Under the pieces are notes generated by a model, which did no database searches, was not told the origin of the DNA, and saw only the letters and a program-made list of their open reading frames with translations. DNA of 45,447 nt, taken from a virus. Shown piece after piece: positions 1 to 6,851 of the stretch (the first letter of the stretch is position 1; each line of letters starts with the position of its first letter). The position numbers and the translations under genes are program-made. The stretch covers positions 1 to 45,447 of IMG/VR virus record IMGVR_UViG_3300019132_000016. One strand, written 5' to 3'.

Positions 1-49
1 CAAAGGACGACACCGAAGTCGATCTGCTAAGTCACTGATTTAAGGCAAG

Positions 50-99
50 AATGGTGCCCAGGGGCGGAATCGAACCACCGACACTGCGATTTTCAGTCG
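50..99 (-). repeat. Left attachment site (displaced tRNA-Phe 3' end)
   Basis: These 50 bases are identical to 45349-45398. They correspond to the 3' part of tRNA-Phe from the anticodon arm through the encoded CCA, read on the minus strand. Identity stops at base 100 (g here, c at the right copy), inside the anticodon stem. Since the 5' half of the tRNA lies at the right end, this copy is inferred to be the original chromosomal 3' end, and the copy that completes the tRNA at the right came with the phage. Confidence 0.93.
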
Positions 100-249
100 G
101 GCCTATCCTGTTGAAATTATTCAAGCCTGTTACCTTGGGTCTGAGAGCCCGTATGAGAAATCGCGTGGGGCGGGATCGGAGCAGTTCGGGTCCACATGAG
201 CCGAATGTGGACGAAAGAACATCGCGAGCGCCAGAAAGCTTGTGACCAG

Positions 250-729
250 TCAGCACTTACCCATCTTACCACTAGTTGGAGTAGAGACGAACACCATATC
301 AACCGTACGATCAAAAATGCTCGGATCGGATCTGTGTGCAAATTGACGGTCGTTCCGCGTGTAGTAGCAGCCGCCATTCATCAAAGTAGCAGTCTGGTAA
401 TATCCGAGCAGGTAGCCGTTGCCAGAACGGTCGAAGCCAGTTACCGCGAAGGTCCCTCGTATCGGCTGGCCGCCTTCCCCCGACTGCCAGTGATTCTTAC
501 GATTGAAGTCGAGGACGAACAGCGTTTTGGTTTCGGTTTGAACGATGCTACCGGTCGCATTATAGAGGCTGACAGCCGGGACTCCGTCCTGACGCAGGAT
601 ATCGTGATTTGCGATGAGGAATGCTTTGGATCTTGCTCCGGTCCCAATAGTGGGTCCAATCCTCGAGGACATCTGACATCCTGAAAGCGCAAGCAGGCAT
701 CCTGCCGTGATGGCTATCATCTTCCTCAT
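250..729 (-). CDS. Predicted lipoprotein, cargo gene at left end
   Basis: This 159-residue protein starts with a short basic stretch, a hydrophobic segment and a lipobox L-S-G-C with Cys18 as the expected lipidation site, so it should be an exported lipoprotein. The start is supported by GGAG seven bases upstream of the ATG. The mature part has no domain I recognise. It is beyond the lysis cassette and next to the attachment site, the usual place for lysogenic-conversion genes. It could alter the envelope or exclude other phages, but nothing in the sequence proves a role. Confidence 0.7.
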   Translation of the reverse strand: MRKMIAITAGCLLALSGCQMSSRIGPTIGTGARSKAFLIANHDILRQDGVPAVSLYNATGSIVQTETKTLFVLDFNRKNHWQSGEGGQPIRGTFAVTGFDRSGNGYLLGYYQTATLMNGGCYYTRNDRQFAHRSDPSIFDRTVDMVFVSTPTSGKMGKC

Positions 730-987
730 GGCAAAACTCCGAGCCCATCCAATGCCTAAGTAATTTAGTCGATGGAAAGTCGGATCAACTAACGTTTATT
801 GTGGTGATGATGAGTTACTACTATCGTAGCGAGGGACACCTAGCCACCAACACCCCGCTTGGCTTATAACACTGGCGCCTCTACTTCTTGCTCAACGCTC
901 TCCGAAGAAGTCCTTGAATGGACCGGACACGATCCCCCACCTCGTCTAAAAGTTCTTGCCCTCGTACAAACTCCCTAGGCCGCAAGC

Positions 988-1359
988 CTAAGCCCCGCCC
1001 TTCATCAACCCGAGGCTTACGAGGGCCGCCCTCTGGGCATTAACGAGGACGGTCAAAGCGTTCACCTGGGTCTTCAGATCGTTGATGAGTTGCTGCTCCG
1101 TCGCGGAGTAGGTCGCGCCGGCCGTCCCTGAGATCGGTGAGGACGGGACTGCGGCTTGCGCAGCGCCGGAAGGCTGCACCACTGGAGCCGCGCCAAAAAA
1201 GCCGCGGGGAGTGCTGGGCGTGCGACCGAGGATATAGGATATCAGGTCGGAGGCGAACCGCCGCCGGCTGGGGCTAGCTCCGGTGGGCAGGCGCACGTAG
1301 AGCAATTCGCCGTCTACGACCTCGGCTGGCGCGGCAGGAAGTTCGCTAAGCTGGGGCAT
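988..1359 (-). CDS. Hypothetical late protein, Ala/Pro/Ser-rich
   Basis: The 123-residue product is not recognised. Residues 1-45 include the stretch ELLYVRLP, the middle is rich in Ala, Pro, Ser and Gly, and the C-terminal 40 residues (ATEQQLINDLKTQVNALTVL) look helical and may form a coiled coil. It is the last gene of the late operon, following the lysis genes on the same strand. A copy of the repeated TGTGCGGTGC element lies 46 bases upstream of its start. A minor structural or lysis-associated role is possible. Confidence 0.55.
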   Translation of the reverse strand: MPQLSELPAAPAEVVDGELLYVRLPTGASPSRRRFASDLISYILGRTPSTPRGFFGAAPVVQPSGAAQAAVPSSPISGTAGATYSATEQQLINDLKTQVNALTVLVNAQRAALVSLGLMKGGA

Positions 1360-1404
1360 GGATTGATCCTCTCGACGGTACTATCCGCCTGGCGCTCGCA
1401 GCCA

Positions 1405-1414
1405 GCACCGCACA
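1405..1414 (-). promoter_or_regulatory. Late-gene element TGTGCGGTGC, copy 1
   Basis: Exact copy of the 10-base element found seven times on the minus strand. It lies 46 bases upstream of the gene starting at 1359 and just inside the space after the preceding stop. Function unknown: a promoter part, a binding site or an RNA signal are all possible. Confidence 0.5.
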
Positions 1415-1738
1415 TCAGCGGCGCTTCAGTTCGTCCTTAATCTCCTTGAGCATCTCTATGGAGATTTTCACCTGCTCTTCAAGGCGTGTGATGCGGTCCT
1501 GATTTTGCTCAAGGCGGGTAAGACGCTGATCGACCGCAGCACGCCGTTCGTCTCTCTCTCGATAGAATCGGGCGTCGGTGTCTTCGAGCTTTTCCAGACG
1601 GCTGACATAGCCGTTGGCTGCCCAGCCCGTCCCAGCTGCATACAGAACGCCGCCTACCACTATTGCCCAGCCTATGCGGCGAGGCAGCACGAGGTAGCCC
1701 TCGTTCGTCTCTGGCAGTTGGTCCTTGCCCACAATCAT
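1415..1738 (-). CDS. Small membrane protein with C-terminal coiled coil
   Basis: The 107-residue protein has one transmembrane segment at about residues 23-43 (IGWAIVVGGVLYAAGTGWA) followed by a charged helical region with clear heptads (about 48-105). It sits directly after the Rz1 gene. One membrane helix plus a coiled coil is a layout seen in small lysis-related and membrane-remodelling phage proteins. The holin and both spanins are already identified, so this may be an accessory lysis protein or a late membrane protein. No family could be assigned. Confidence 0.6.
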   Translation of the reverse strand: MIVGKDQLPETNEGYLVLPRRIGWAIVVGGVLYAAGTGWAANGYVSRLEKLEDTDARFYRERDERRAAVDQRLTRLEQNQDRITRLEEQVKISIEMLKEIKDELKRR

Positions 1739-1791
1739 TGCCCCCGGTTTACGCTGCCCTGCCTCGGTTGTTCCAGGTCAGGGTCTTGTTG

Positions 1792-2082
1792 CTATTTCGT
1801 GCCGCCATACTGCTTGGCGAGCGCCTCATAGGCGGTCCGTCCCTGTCTGAGCCGGGCGGCATTCTGGTCGCCGTAATCAAGTGCCTTCCTGGCTACGATC
1901 CGGGCGTCGTCACCCTTCCGGATCGTCGGCCGAGCGACCGGATCCGGGACCACCAGATCAGCGGCGGGGAGACGCCGCGTGGTCGGAACCGACCCCGGAC
2001 TCGCGCAGCCAGCGCAGATCATCGTCCCCAATAAGGCAGCGGGCATCAGCGCCGCGCGCCTGTAGCTCGGCTTCGTATTCAT
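1792..2082 (-). CDS. Rz1: Rz1-like outer-membrane spanin lipoprotein (o-spanin)
   Basis: This 96-residue protein begins with a signal peptide ending in the lipobox C-A-G-C, with Cys26 as the lipidation site, and the mature part starts out Pro- and Ser-rich. It begins inside the preceding Rz-like gene in another frame and overlaps it by about 125 bases, the classical nested Rz/Rz1 layout. The start is chosen at the ATG with AGGA about eight bases upstream; a longer reading would place the signal sequence internally. The o-spanin connects with the i-spanin across the periplasm to fuse the inner and outer membranes at the last step of lysis, which implies a Gram-negative host. Confidence 0.82.
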   Translation of the reverse strand: MNTKPSYRRAALMPAALLGTMICAGCASPGSVPTTRRLPAADLVVPDPVARPTIRKGDDARIVARKALDYGDQNAARLRQGRTAYEALAKQYGGTK

Positions 2083-2329
2083 TGATCCGTTCCTGTGCAT
2101 GCGCAGCTGCCCGGCTATTCTCTTCGGCGGCCCGGCGGCTGTGTTCGGCGGCGACGCGCTGGGCATCGAGATCTTGGTACGCGACCTCGAGCGCGGCCTT
2201 CAGTTCAGCAACCTCCGCCGCCCGATCTGCCCAGGCATACCCGACCCTCACAGCGTAGCCGTGGGACACGACCAGCAGGAGAGCCCCCACGCCCAGCACG
2301 TAGGGGTTCAGAAGGAGCCGCTCGAACAT
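1958..2329 (-). CDS. Rz: Rz-like inner-membrane spanin (i-spanin)
   Basis: The product has an N-terminal membrane anchor (about residues 7-26, including VLGVGALLLVV) followed by a long helical, Ala/Glu/Arg-rich periplasmic domain with heptad character. This is the expected form of an i-spanin. The ATG at 2329 overlaps the endolysin stop as ATGA and has GAGGGG upstream, so it is preferred to the Met six codons earlier. The Rz1-like gene is partly nested in its 3' half, giving a complete holin, endolysin, Rz, Rz1 cassette. No cysteine or motif shows the partner interface directly. Confidence 0.82.
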   Translation of the reverse strand: MFERLLLNPYVLGVGALLLVVSHGYAVRVGYAWADRAAEVAELKAALEVAYQDLDAQRVAAEHSRRAAEENSRAAAHAQERINEYEAELQARGADARCLIGDDDLRWLRESGVGSDHAASPRR

Positions 2330-2811
2330 CACAGCCCCTCCAGGCAAAGGGCCCGCTCGCCCTCACGGCGCTTCGTCAGTCCCTTGAGGACGAACCCGCC
2401 GGCGCGGTTCCACATCATGAACGCATCGCAGGCCCCGCGCTGATCCCCGGCGTTCTGACGGCGGGCTACGGTGGATTTGCAGTAAGCGCCGGTCCCAATG
2501 TTGTAGGCTAGGGACAGATGCGCCACGTAGCGCTTGTCTGTGACGGTCTGCCGGTCAGCCAGCGACGGGACGCAGGCCTCGATCTTCTGGGCGAACTGAT
2601 CAAGCCCCTCGACCAGCATGGCGTCACACTGGCCCTTGGTGAACTTCATGCCCATCTTGATGCCGCGCGTCTCGCCGTAGCAGACGGTCGGGATTCCGAC
2701 GACGTCGAGATAGGTGTTCAGCCGGAGGCCTTCGTAGCCCCCAACCACCGCGCATCCGAGGGCTGCTACCGCAGCCGCCGCTTTGATGCGCGTCGCTCGC
2801 TTCTGAGCCAC
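2329..2811 (-). CDS. SAR-type endolysin (GH24 lysozyme)
   Basis: A 160-residue muramidase that cleaves the glycan strands of peptidoglycan. The T4-lysozyme triad is visible as Glu27 (in YEG), Asp36 and Thr42, with the same spacing as E11/D20/T26. The N-terminus is a short basic stretch followed by a weakly hydrophobic Ala/Gly-rich segment (about 11-25), typical of a signal-anchor-release domain. It would be exported by Sec, tethered inactive, and freed when the membrane is depolarised. It follows the holin gene closely and its stop overlaps the i-spanin start. A cytoplasmic, holin-released form is the alternative. Confidence 0.9.
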   Translation of the reverse strand: MAQKRATRIKAAAAVAALGCAVVGGYEGLRLNTYLDVVGIPTVCYGETRGIKMGMKFTKGQCDAMLVEGLDQFAQKIEACVPSLADRQTVTDKRYVAHLSLAYNIGTGAYCKSTVARRQNAGDQRGACDAFMMWNRAGGFVLKGLTKRREGERALCLEGL

Positions 2812-2814
2812 GAG

Positions 2815-3033
2815 TCAGATCCCAATAGGCTCTTCCGGTTCGGTCTTGGCCTTGTCCAGGTCCTGCGACACGAGCCGGGCGCCGAGGATCAGCACCAGCA
2901 GAAGGAGGATCGCCCACCGCGGGAGGCCGTCACCCAGATATTCCAGGAACAGCTCTGCCATGCCGCCGAAGGCGATGAGCCGGACGCTCCAAGCCTTCGT
3001 CAGCACTTCTTTCCAGTTTTCGATGAGCCTCAT
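2815..3033 (-). CDS. Holin-like small membrane protein (DUF7940-like)
   Basis: A 72-residue protein with a hydrophobic segment around WAILLLLVLILGARLV and a weaker one around VRLIAFGGMAELFLEYL, ending in an acidic tail. The start MRLIENWKEVLTKAWSVRL resembles the holin family I know as DUF7940 (assignment from memory). The ATG at 3033 has a GGGGCGGG ribosome site; an ATG 18 codons upstream lacks one. Just upstream of the endolysin gene, it is the natural candidate for timing membrane permeabilisation. Confidence 0.8.
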   Translation of the reverse strand: MRLIENWKEVLTKAWSVRLIAFGGMAELFLEYLGDGLPRWAILLLLVLILGARLVSQDLDKAKTEPEEPIGI

Positions 3034-3083
3034 ACCCGCCCCCTTTGACCTGGGGGCGAGTATCAGGGGGAGGAGCGGCACAG

Positions 3084-3093
3084 GCACCGCACA
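3084..3093 (-). promoter_or_regulatory. Late-gene element TGTGCGGTGC, copy 2
   Basis: Exact copy, 51 bases upstream of the holin start at 3033, at the head of the lysis cassette. The sequence continues CTGTGCCGC, so this copy could fold as a small GCGG/CCGC hairpin. Confidence 0.55.
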
Positions 3094-3172
3094 GGGGGAG
3101 CCGCCCTAAGGCAGCGTTGACAGGTGTTTCCACCGTATCTACTGGAAGACTAGATCTCCGGGAAATGGGAAT

Positions 3173-4225
3173 ATGCTCGACAAAACTACCCATGCGGTCA
3201 CTGAAAGTGATGTGATCACGTTCTATAGAATCATGCTGGGTCGGGAGCCGGAGGGCCCGGAAGCAATTGCCCCGCATCTCCAGCACGGCAGCGCAGCCGA
3301 ATTGCTTGCAGCCATCGCCTCAAGCGAGGAGTACCAGCGCCGCATCAACCCGCCTGGCTCGGGGCAGCCCTACCTCACAGCAGGAACCGGCAATCTTTAT
3401 GTTCCAACGGAAGTCTTTGCCGGGACCTATGCCGGCGAGTACATGCCAGCGTCAATTCCGCTTGCAAGCGACTTCATGCACCCAGAATTCAGCCGATTCC
3501 TGGAGGGGATCAGGCACCCATTCCAGATTCATCGAAAGATTTGGGAATTCGCGTACATAGCGCATCATCTCGAGCGGATGGGGGCGCTTGGCCCCGGCAA
3601 GCGAGGACTGTGCTTTGGGGCCGGCGAGGAGCCGCTACCTGCCTTTTTTGCCAAGCGGGGAAGCCATATCGTTGCCACAGACGCTCCCGCTGAAATTGTA
3701 CTAGGTAAGTGGATTGAGACCGCTCAACACTCAGACAACATTGGAAAGCTGGCCAAGCCGGAGATAATTGACAATAAACTCTTCACCGAGCGGGTGACGT
3801 TCGAACCTTGCGACATGAACGCTATTAGCCCGCACTTGAAGGAATTCGATTTCTGCTGGTCGGCCTGTTGCCTCGAGCACCTAGGGAGCTTACGGCATGG
3901 CCTCGACTTCATCATCAACAGCGTCGAGAAGACCCTGAAAATCGGAGGCGTGGCCTGTCACACTACAGAGCTGAATCTCTCATCTAACGAAGATACCCTG
4001 GAATCGGAGCATATGTCTCTATTTCGGCGTCGTGATCTGGAAGAGTTGATTGAAGATCTGCGGAGGCGCGGGCACGAGGTACTGCCTCTTGTTGTTACTC
4101 CCGGCGCGACCCCGATCGATCACTACATTGACCTACCTCCGTATCTAAACGACCCGCACCTAAAGCTCCGTCTAGGTGGGTTTGTGTCTACTTCGGTTGG
4201 CATTGTAGTAAGGAGAGGCCGCTAG
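3173..4225 (+). CDS. SAM-dependent methyltransferase with DUF4214-like N-terminus (cargo)
   Basis: The 350-residue protein starts with a segment, FYRIMLGREPEGPEAI at about residues 16-32, like the DUF4214 repeats found in glycan-modifying and surface proteins. A class I methyltransferase fold follows: motif I is around GLCFGAGEEPLP (about 145-156), an acidic strand end at ATDAP binds SAM, and the CCLEHLG stretch near 232 is post-motif. It is read against the surrounding lysis and tail genes, so it has its own transcription. A TTGACA lies at 3117-3122, but I see no convincing -10. Methylation of a surface glycan during lysogeny is an inference; the substrate is not shown. Confidence 0.78.
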   Translation: MLDKTTHAVTESDVITFYRIMLGREPEGPEAIAPHLQHGSAAELLAAIASSEEYQRRINPPGSGQPYLTAGTGNLYVPTEVFAGTYAGEYMPASIPLASDFMHPEFSRFLEGIRHPFQIHRKIWEFAYIAHHLERMGALGPGKRGLCFGAGEEPLPAFFAKRGSHIVATDAPAEIVLGKWIETAQHSDNIGKLAKPEIIDNKLFTERVTFEPCDMNAISPHLKEFDFCWSACCLEHLGSLRHGLDFIINSVEKTLKIGGVACHTTELNLSSNEDTLESEHMSLFRRRDLEELIEDLRRRGHEVLPLVVTPGATPIDHYIDLPPYLNDPHLKLRLGGFVSTSVGIVVRRGR

Positions 4226-4266
4226 TCGTCGACCTCTTCTTGGACGATCTCGCCATTCGGACTTCC

Positions 4267-4292
4267 CGCGCCGGCGCAAGTTGGCCGGCGCG
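4267..4292. terminator. GC-rich hairpin between convergent genes
   Basis: A perfect 9-bp inverted repeat (CGCGCCGGC / GCCGGCGCG, 8-base loop) lies in the space between the end of the plus-strand methyltransferase and the end of the minus-strand tail spike. No U-tract follows on either strand, so it may be a weak bidirectional terminator or an RNA-end stabiliser. Confidence 0.5.
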
Positions 4293-4346
4293 TCGGCCCC
4301 GATTCAGACAAGAGCCCTCCCAGCTTTGCACAGATGGGGCGCCTAC

Positions 4347-6113
4347 TTAAGCCCCCTTGATCCGCGCCTGCCAATTGATCGACAAGCCGCTTGATGGAGC
4401 GGGCGCGGTCTGGATGATGAAGGTCGTCGCGGTGATTGAATGTACGTACAGATCCTCCGAGCCTTGATTGCTGCCCGCTCGCGTCAGCACGATATCTTGT
4501 GAACGTGGCGCAGCTGCCAGACCGTGACTGACTTGAACCTGTTGCGCCCCGGCGCCGATAGTCGCCTGCCCAGAGTTCGTGGTCACATAACCTATATTCC
4601 CGCTGATGATCTTGTCAGCGGCATCGGATGACTCGTCCAAGATCCCAAGAACAGTATTGCCGGCGACATCATTGTCCCGCAGCCTAAATTCAGCGCAGCC
4701 AGCGTGGATCTTGATGCCATAGCCCTGTGTCCCAAGGCCGAGCCCGTTCGTCAGAGTGCAGCCGATCACTTGGAAATTCGTGGTGTTCGGCTCGAACTCA
4801 AGTGCAATTCCCCCTGGTGCCGAGACACAGTTTCCATTGAACGAGCAGCCAATGAAGGAGACACGCTTAGCGTCTGCTGTGACTGTGGCACCTGTGGTGC
4901 CGTTGGAGAAAAACCGGCTATTGGTGAACTTGATGCCATCGGCGCGACCGATGCGGCAACCCGGCATGGATCCGCTTCTGCCCCCGCTGAACCAGCACCC
5001 AGTGAACGGTGTCTCAACCAGGCCATCAATCAAGACACCGTTCATCGAACCGTCGAAATAGACGTTCACGAAATTGTTGTAAGCCGGCCGCGCGCCTGGG
5101 CCGTAGCTGTCGACATGGGTTGTCATTGACCATTGCCCGGAGAGGATATCCCCATCCGTTGCGATCAAAGCCTCGACCTGGTTCACGAGGCGCAGACCGC
5201 CGAGTGTGCCGCGCGCCTCGGTGCCCGCATTCATGATGAACTTCGACAGAAACAGGTCGTTCAGGCTTTCGGCAGTCACCCCGGCAGTCTCGTAATCGAA
5301 GACCTCGAACTCCGTCACTTTCACACCAGAGCAATTCGAGAGCGCCATACCGATGCCGGCGCTGCGGATCACGAAGTCCGAGAACATGCAAAAGGAGCCC
5401 GTGGAGTGGATGGCCTCGGCCAAGGCATCTGGCGTCCCGAGGTAGATAAATGCCAGACCTTTCACACCGCAGTAGAGCCCCGTCATGTTTAGAATGCCCG
5501 CCGTGGGAGTTGCCTGTTGCAGCACGGTCGAGTGGCGGCTCTCGCCGATCAGGACCACATTGGCGTCGGCGATGGTGATGGCTCCCGTAATGCGGTAGTA
5601 ACCGTTTGGGAAAAACACGCTGCCGCCGCCTCGAGCACCAACGAAGTCAACTGCGGCCTGGATTGCGGCCAGATCATCGCCGGCCGCGTTGCCCTTCGCG
5701 CCGAACATCTTGACGCTGACGACGGTTTCCGCCAGTTCCCACCAAGCCTCGTCCGCGCTTTGGAAGTGCCACGGCTTTGCGGGGACTGGAACAGCGTCGA
5801 GGCGCTTGTAATAGGCGCCACCTCCGTCCCCGGGCGAAGTATAGCCGACTGAACGGATATTCATCGCAATGGGCGGGATATTGGATGCAATCGCGTCGGC
5901 GCGCGATGCGAATGTCAGGGCGGCTTTCGGATCAGGCGCCTCATCCGTCCGGAGCATCGCCATGCCGCCAGGAGTGACGCCGTCCTGAAGATGAATCCGC
6001 CTCGTCTCCGTGTTGACCACGAGCTCGCCGAGCGGCCCGGTATAGGCGGCAACTTCAGCTGACGTTCCGCGCGCAAAACGCCGGGGCATCCGGCCAGGAG
6101 TGGTCAGGCTCAT
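4347..6113 (-). CDS. Tail spike with pectate-lyase-type beta-helix
   Basis: This 588-residue receptor-binding protein has three parts. Residues 10-50 (GTSAEVAAYTGPLGELVVNT then LQDGVTPGG) match the short domain seen at the N-terminus of phage fibres such as Mtd. A linker follows to about 130. From VKMFGAKGNAAGDD (about 134) the sequence enters a pectate-lyase superfamily beta-helix with many short Gly/Asn-rich turns. Such spikes bind and often cleave capsule or O-antigen. Its start overlaps the end of the fibre/adaptor gene by four bases, so the spike may attach through that adaptor. Enzymatic activity is inferred from the fold type. Confidence 0.85.
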   Translation of the reverse strand: MSLTTPGRMPRRFARGTSAEVAAYTGPLGELVVNTETRRIHLQDGVTPGGMAMLRTDEAPDPKAALTFASRADAIASNIPPIAMNIRSVGYTSPGDGGGAYYKRLDAVPVPAKPWHFQSADEAWWELAETVVSVKMFGAKGNAAGDDLAAIQAAVDFVGARGGGSVFFPNGYYRITGAITIADANVVLIGESRHSTVLQQATPTAGILNMTGLYCGVKGLAFIYLGTPDALAEAIHSTGSFCMFSDFVIRSAGIGMALSNCSGVKVTEFEVFDYETAGVTAESLNDLFLSKFIMNAGTEARGTLGGLRLVNQVEALIATDGDILSGQWSMTTHVDSYGPGARPAYNNFVNVYFDGSMNGVLIDGLVETPFTGCWFSGGRSGSMPGCRIGRADGIKFTNSRFFSNGTTGATVTADAKRVSFIGCSFNGNCVSAPGGIALEFEPNTTNFQVIGCTLTNGLGLGTQGYGIKIHAGCAEFRLRDNDVAGNTVLGILDESSDAADKIISGNIGYVTTNSGQATIGAGAQQVQVSHGLAAAPRSQDIVLTRAGSNQGSEDLYVHSITATTFIIQTAPAPSSGLSINWQARIKGA

Positions 6114-6808
6114 GCGTCGTTCCAGTCGAGTTGATCGCCACCAGGCATGTTGAAGTCGTAGAGGTAGGCCGCGAACAGATCGGCGTAGAACTCAGCGTTC
6201 GAGGACGCCTGCACGGCTACATCACGGGCGCCAAAGGTTTCGCCACGTGCGGTCTGGGTCTGGTTCAGGTAGTTCAGCGTTAGGTCCCGCGCTCCGATCG
6301 TCTGATCACGCGCGGGCAAGACCTGATCACGAGCTGCAAGCGTGGCATTTCGGGCACCGATTGTTTCATCACGAGCGCCGAGGGTCTGACCCCGCGCCTC
6401 ATCAATCTCTCCAACGGCCTCAAGGGCATCCTTGGAGAAGTCCCAGATCTCCCGCAGCCCGGCCGTGAGGATGTTCCACTCGGTGTTTTGGTCACGGGCC
6501 GGGATGCCTCGGCCTTCCTGGTAGTTCGCCACCCGCCGAGGAGCGCGCCAGCCGCGGATCCGGAGCTTGCCCGAAATAGGAGCGGCAAAGGTAATGGTGC
6601 CCCCGGTCCAAGTGTTCGGGGCGCCGTAGAACCCCGGCACCGGACTAACCGCCAGGGAAAAGTTCGTAACTCTCACCCCGTCAAGCGTCACCCAGAGGGC
6701 TTCGGGCGAGCTGTCGTACAACGTGAACGGCACCGGGAATGGCCCGGCGCTGTTTGCAGCGTCGTAGTCGACGAAGCGCGGCGCATCTGGGATGTTCGGT
6801 ATCGTCAT
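6110..6808 (-). CDS. T7-type tail fibre/adaptor with heptad Ala-Arg repeats
   Basis: Residues 1-120 resemble the N-terminal virion-binding domain of T7 gp17-like fibres (RFVDYDA, then PFTLYDSSPEALWVTLDG). Residues 138-195 have Ala-Arg at 138, 145, 152, 159, 166, 173, 187 and 194, an exact seven-residue period with one position skipped, as expected for a trimeric coiled-coil stalk. The protein ends soon after, without a receptor-binding head, so it is probably an adaptor that carries the tail spike encoded next. ATG is at 6808, with a TGTGCGGTGC element 32 bases upstream. Confidence 0.82.
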   Translation of the reverse strand: MTIPNIPDAPRFVDYDAANSAGPFPVPFTLYDSSPEALWVTLDGVRVTNFSLAVSPVPGFYGAPNTWTGGTITFAAPISGKLRIRGWRAPRRVANYQEGRGIPARDQNTEWNILTAGLREIWDFSKDALEAVGEIDEARGQTLGARDETIGARNATLAARDQVLPARDQTIGARDLTLNYLNQTQTARGETFGARDVAVQASSNAEFYADLFAAYLYDFNMPGGDQLDWNDA

Positions 6809-6839
6809 GGCCGCAGAATGCGATCATGACCCCGCCCCT

Positions 6840-6849
6840 GCACCGCACA
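6840..6849 (-). promoter_or_regulatory. Late-gene element TGTGCGGTGC, copy 3
   Basis: Exact copy, 32 bases upstream of the fibre/adaptor start and in the short space after the 1460-residue internal protein. It is preceded by GACC, as in copy 5. Confidence 0.55.
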
Positions 6850-6851
6850 GG

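Noticed and set aside
51-99. Left tRNA-Phe copy as a functional tRNA gene
   Set aside because: Only the 3' part is present; the D arm and acceptor 5' strand are missing.
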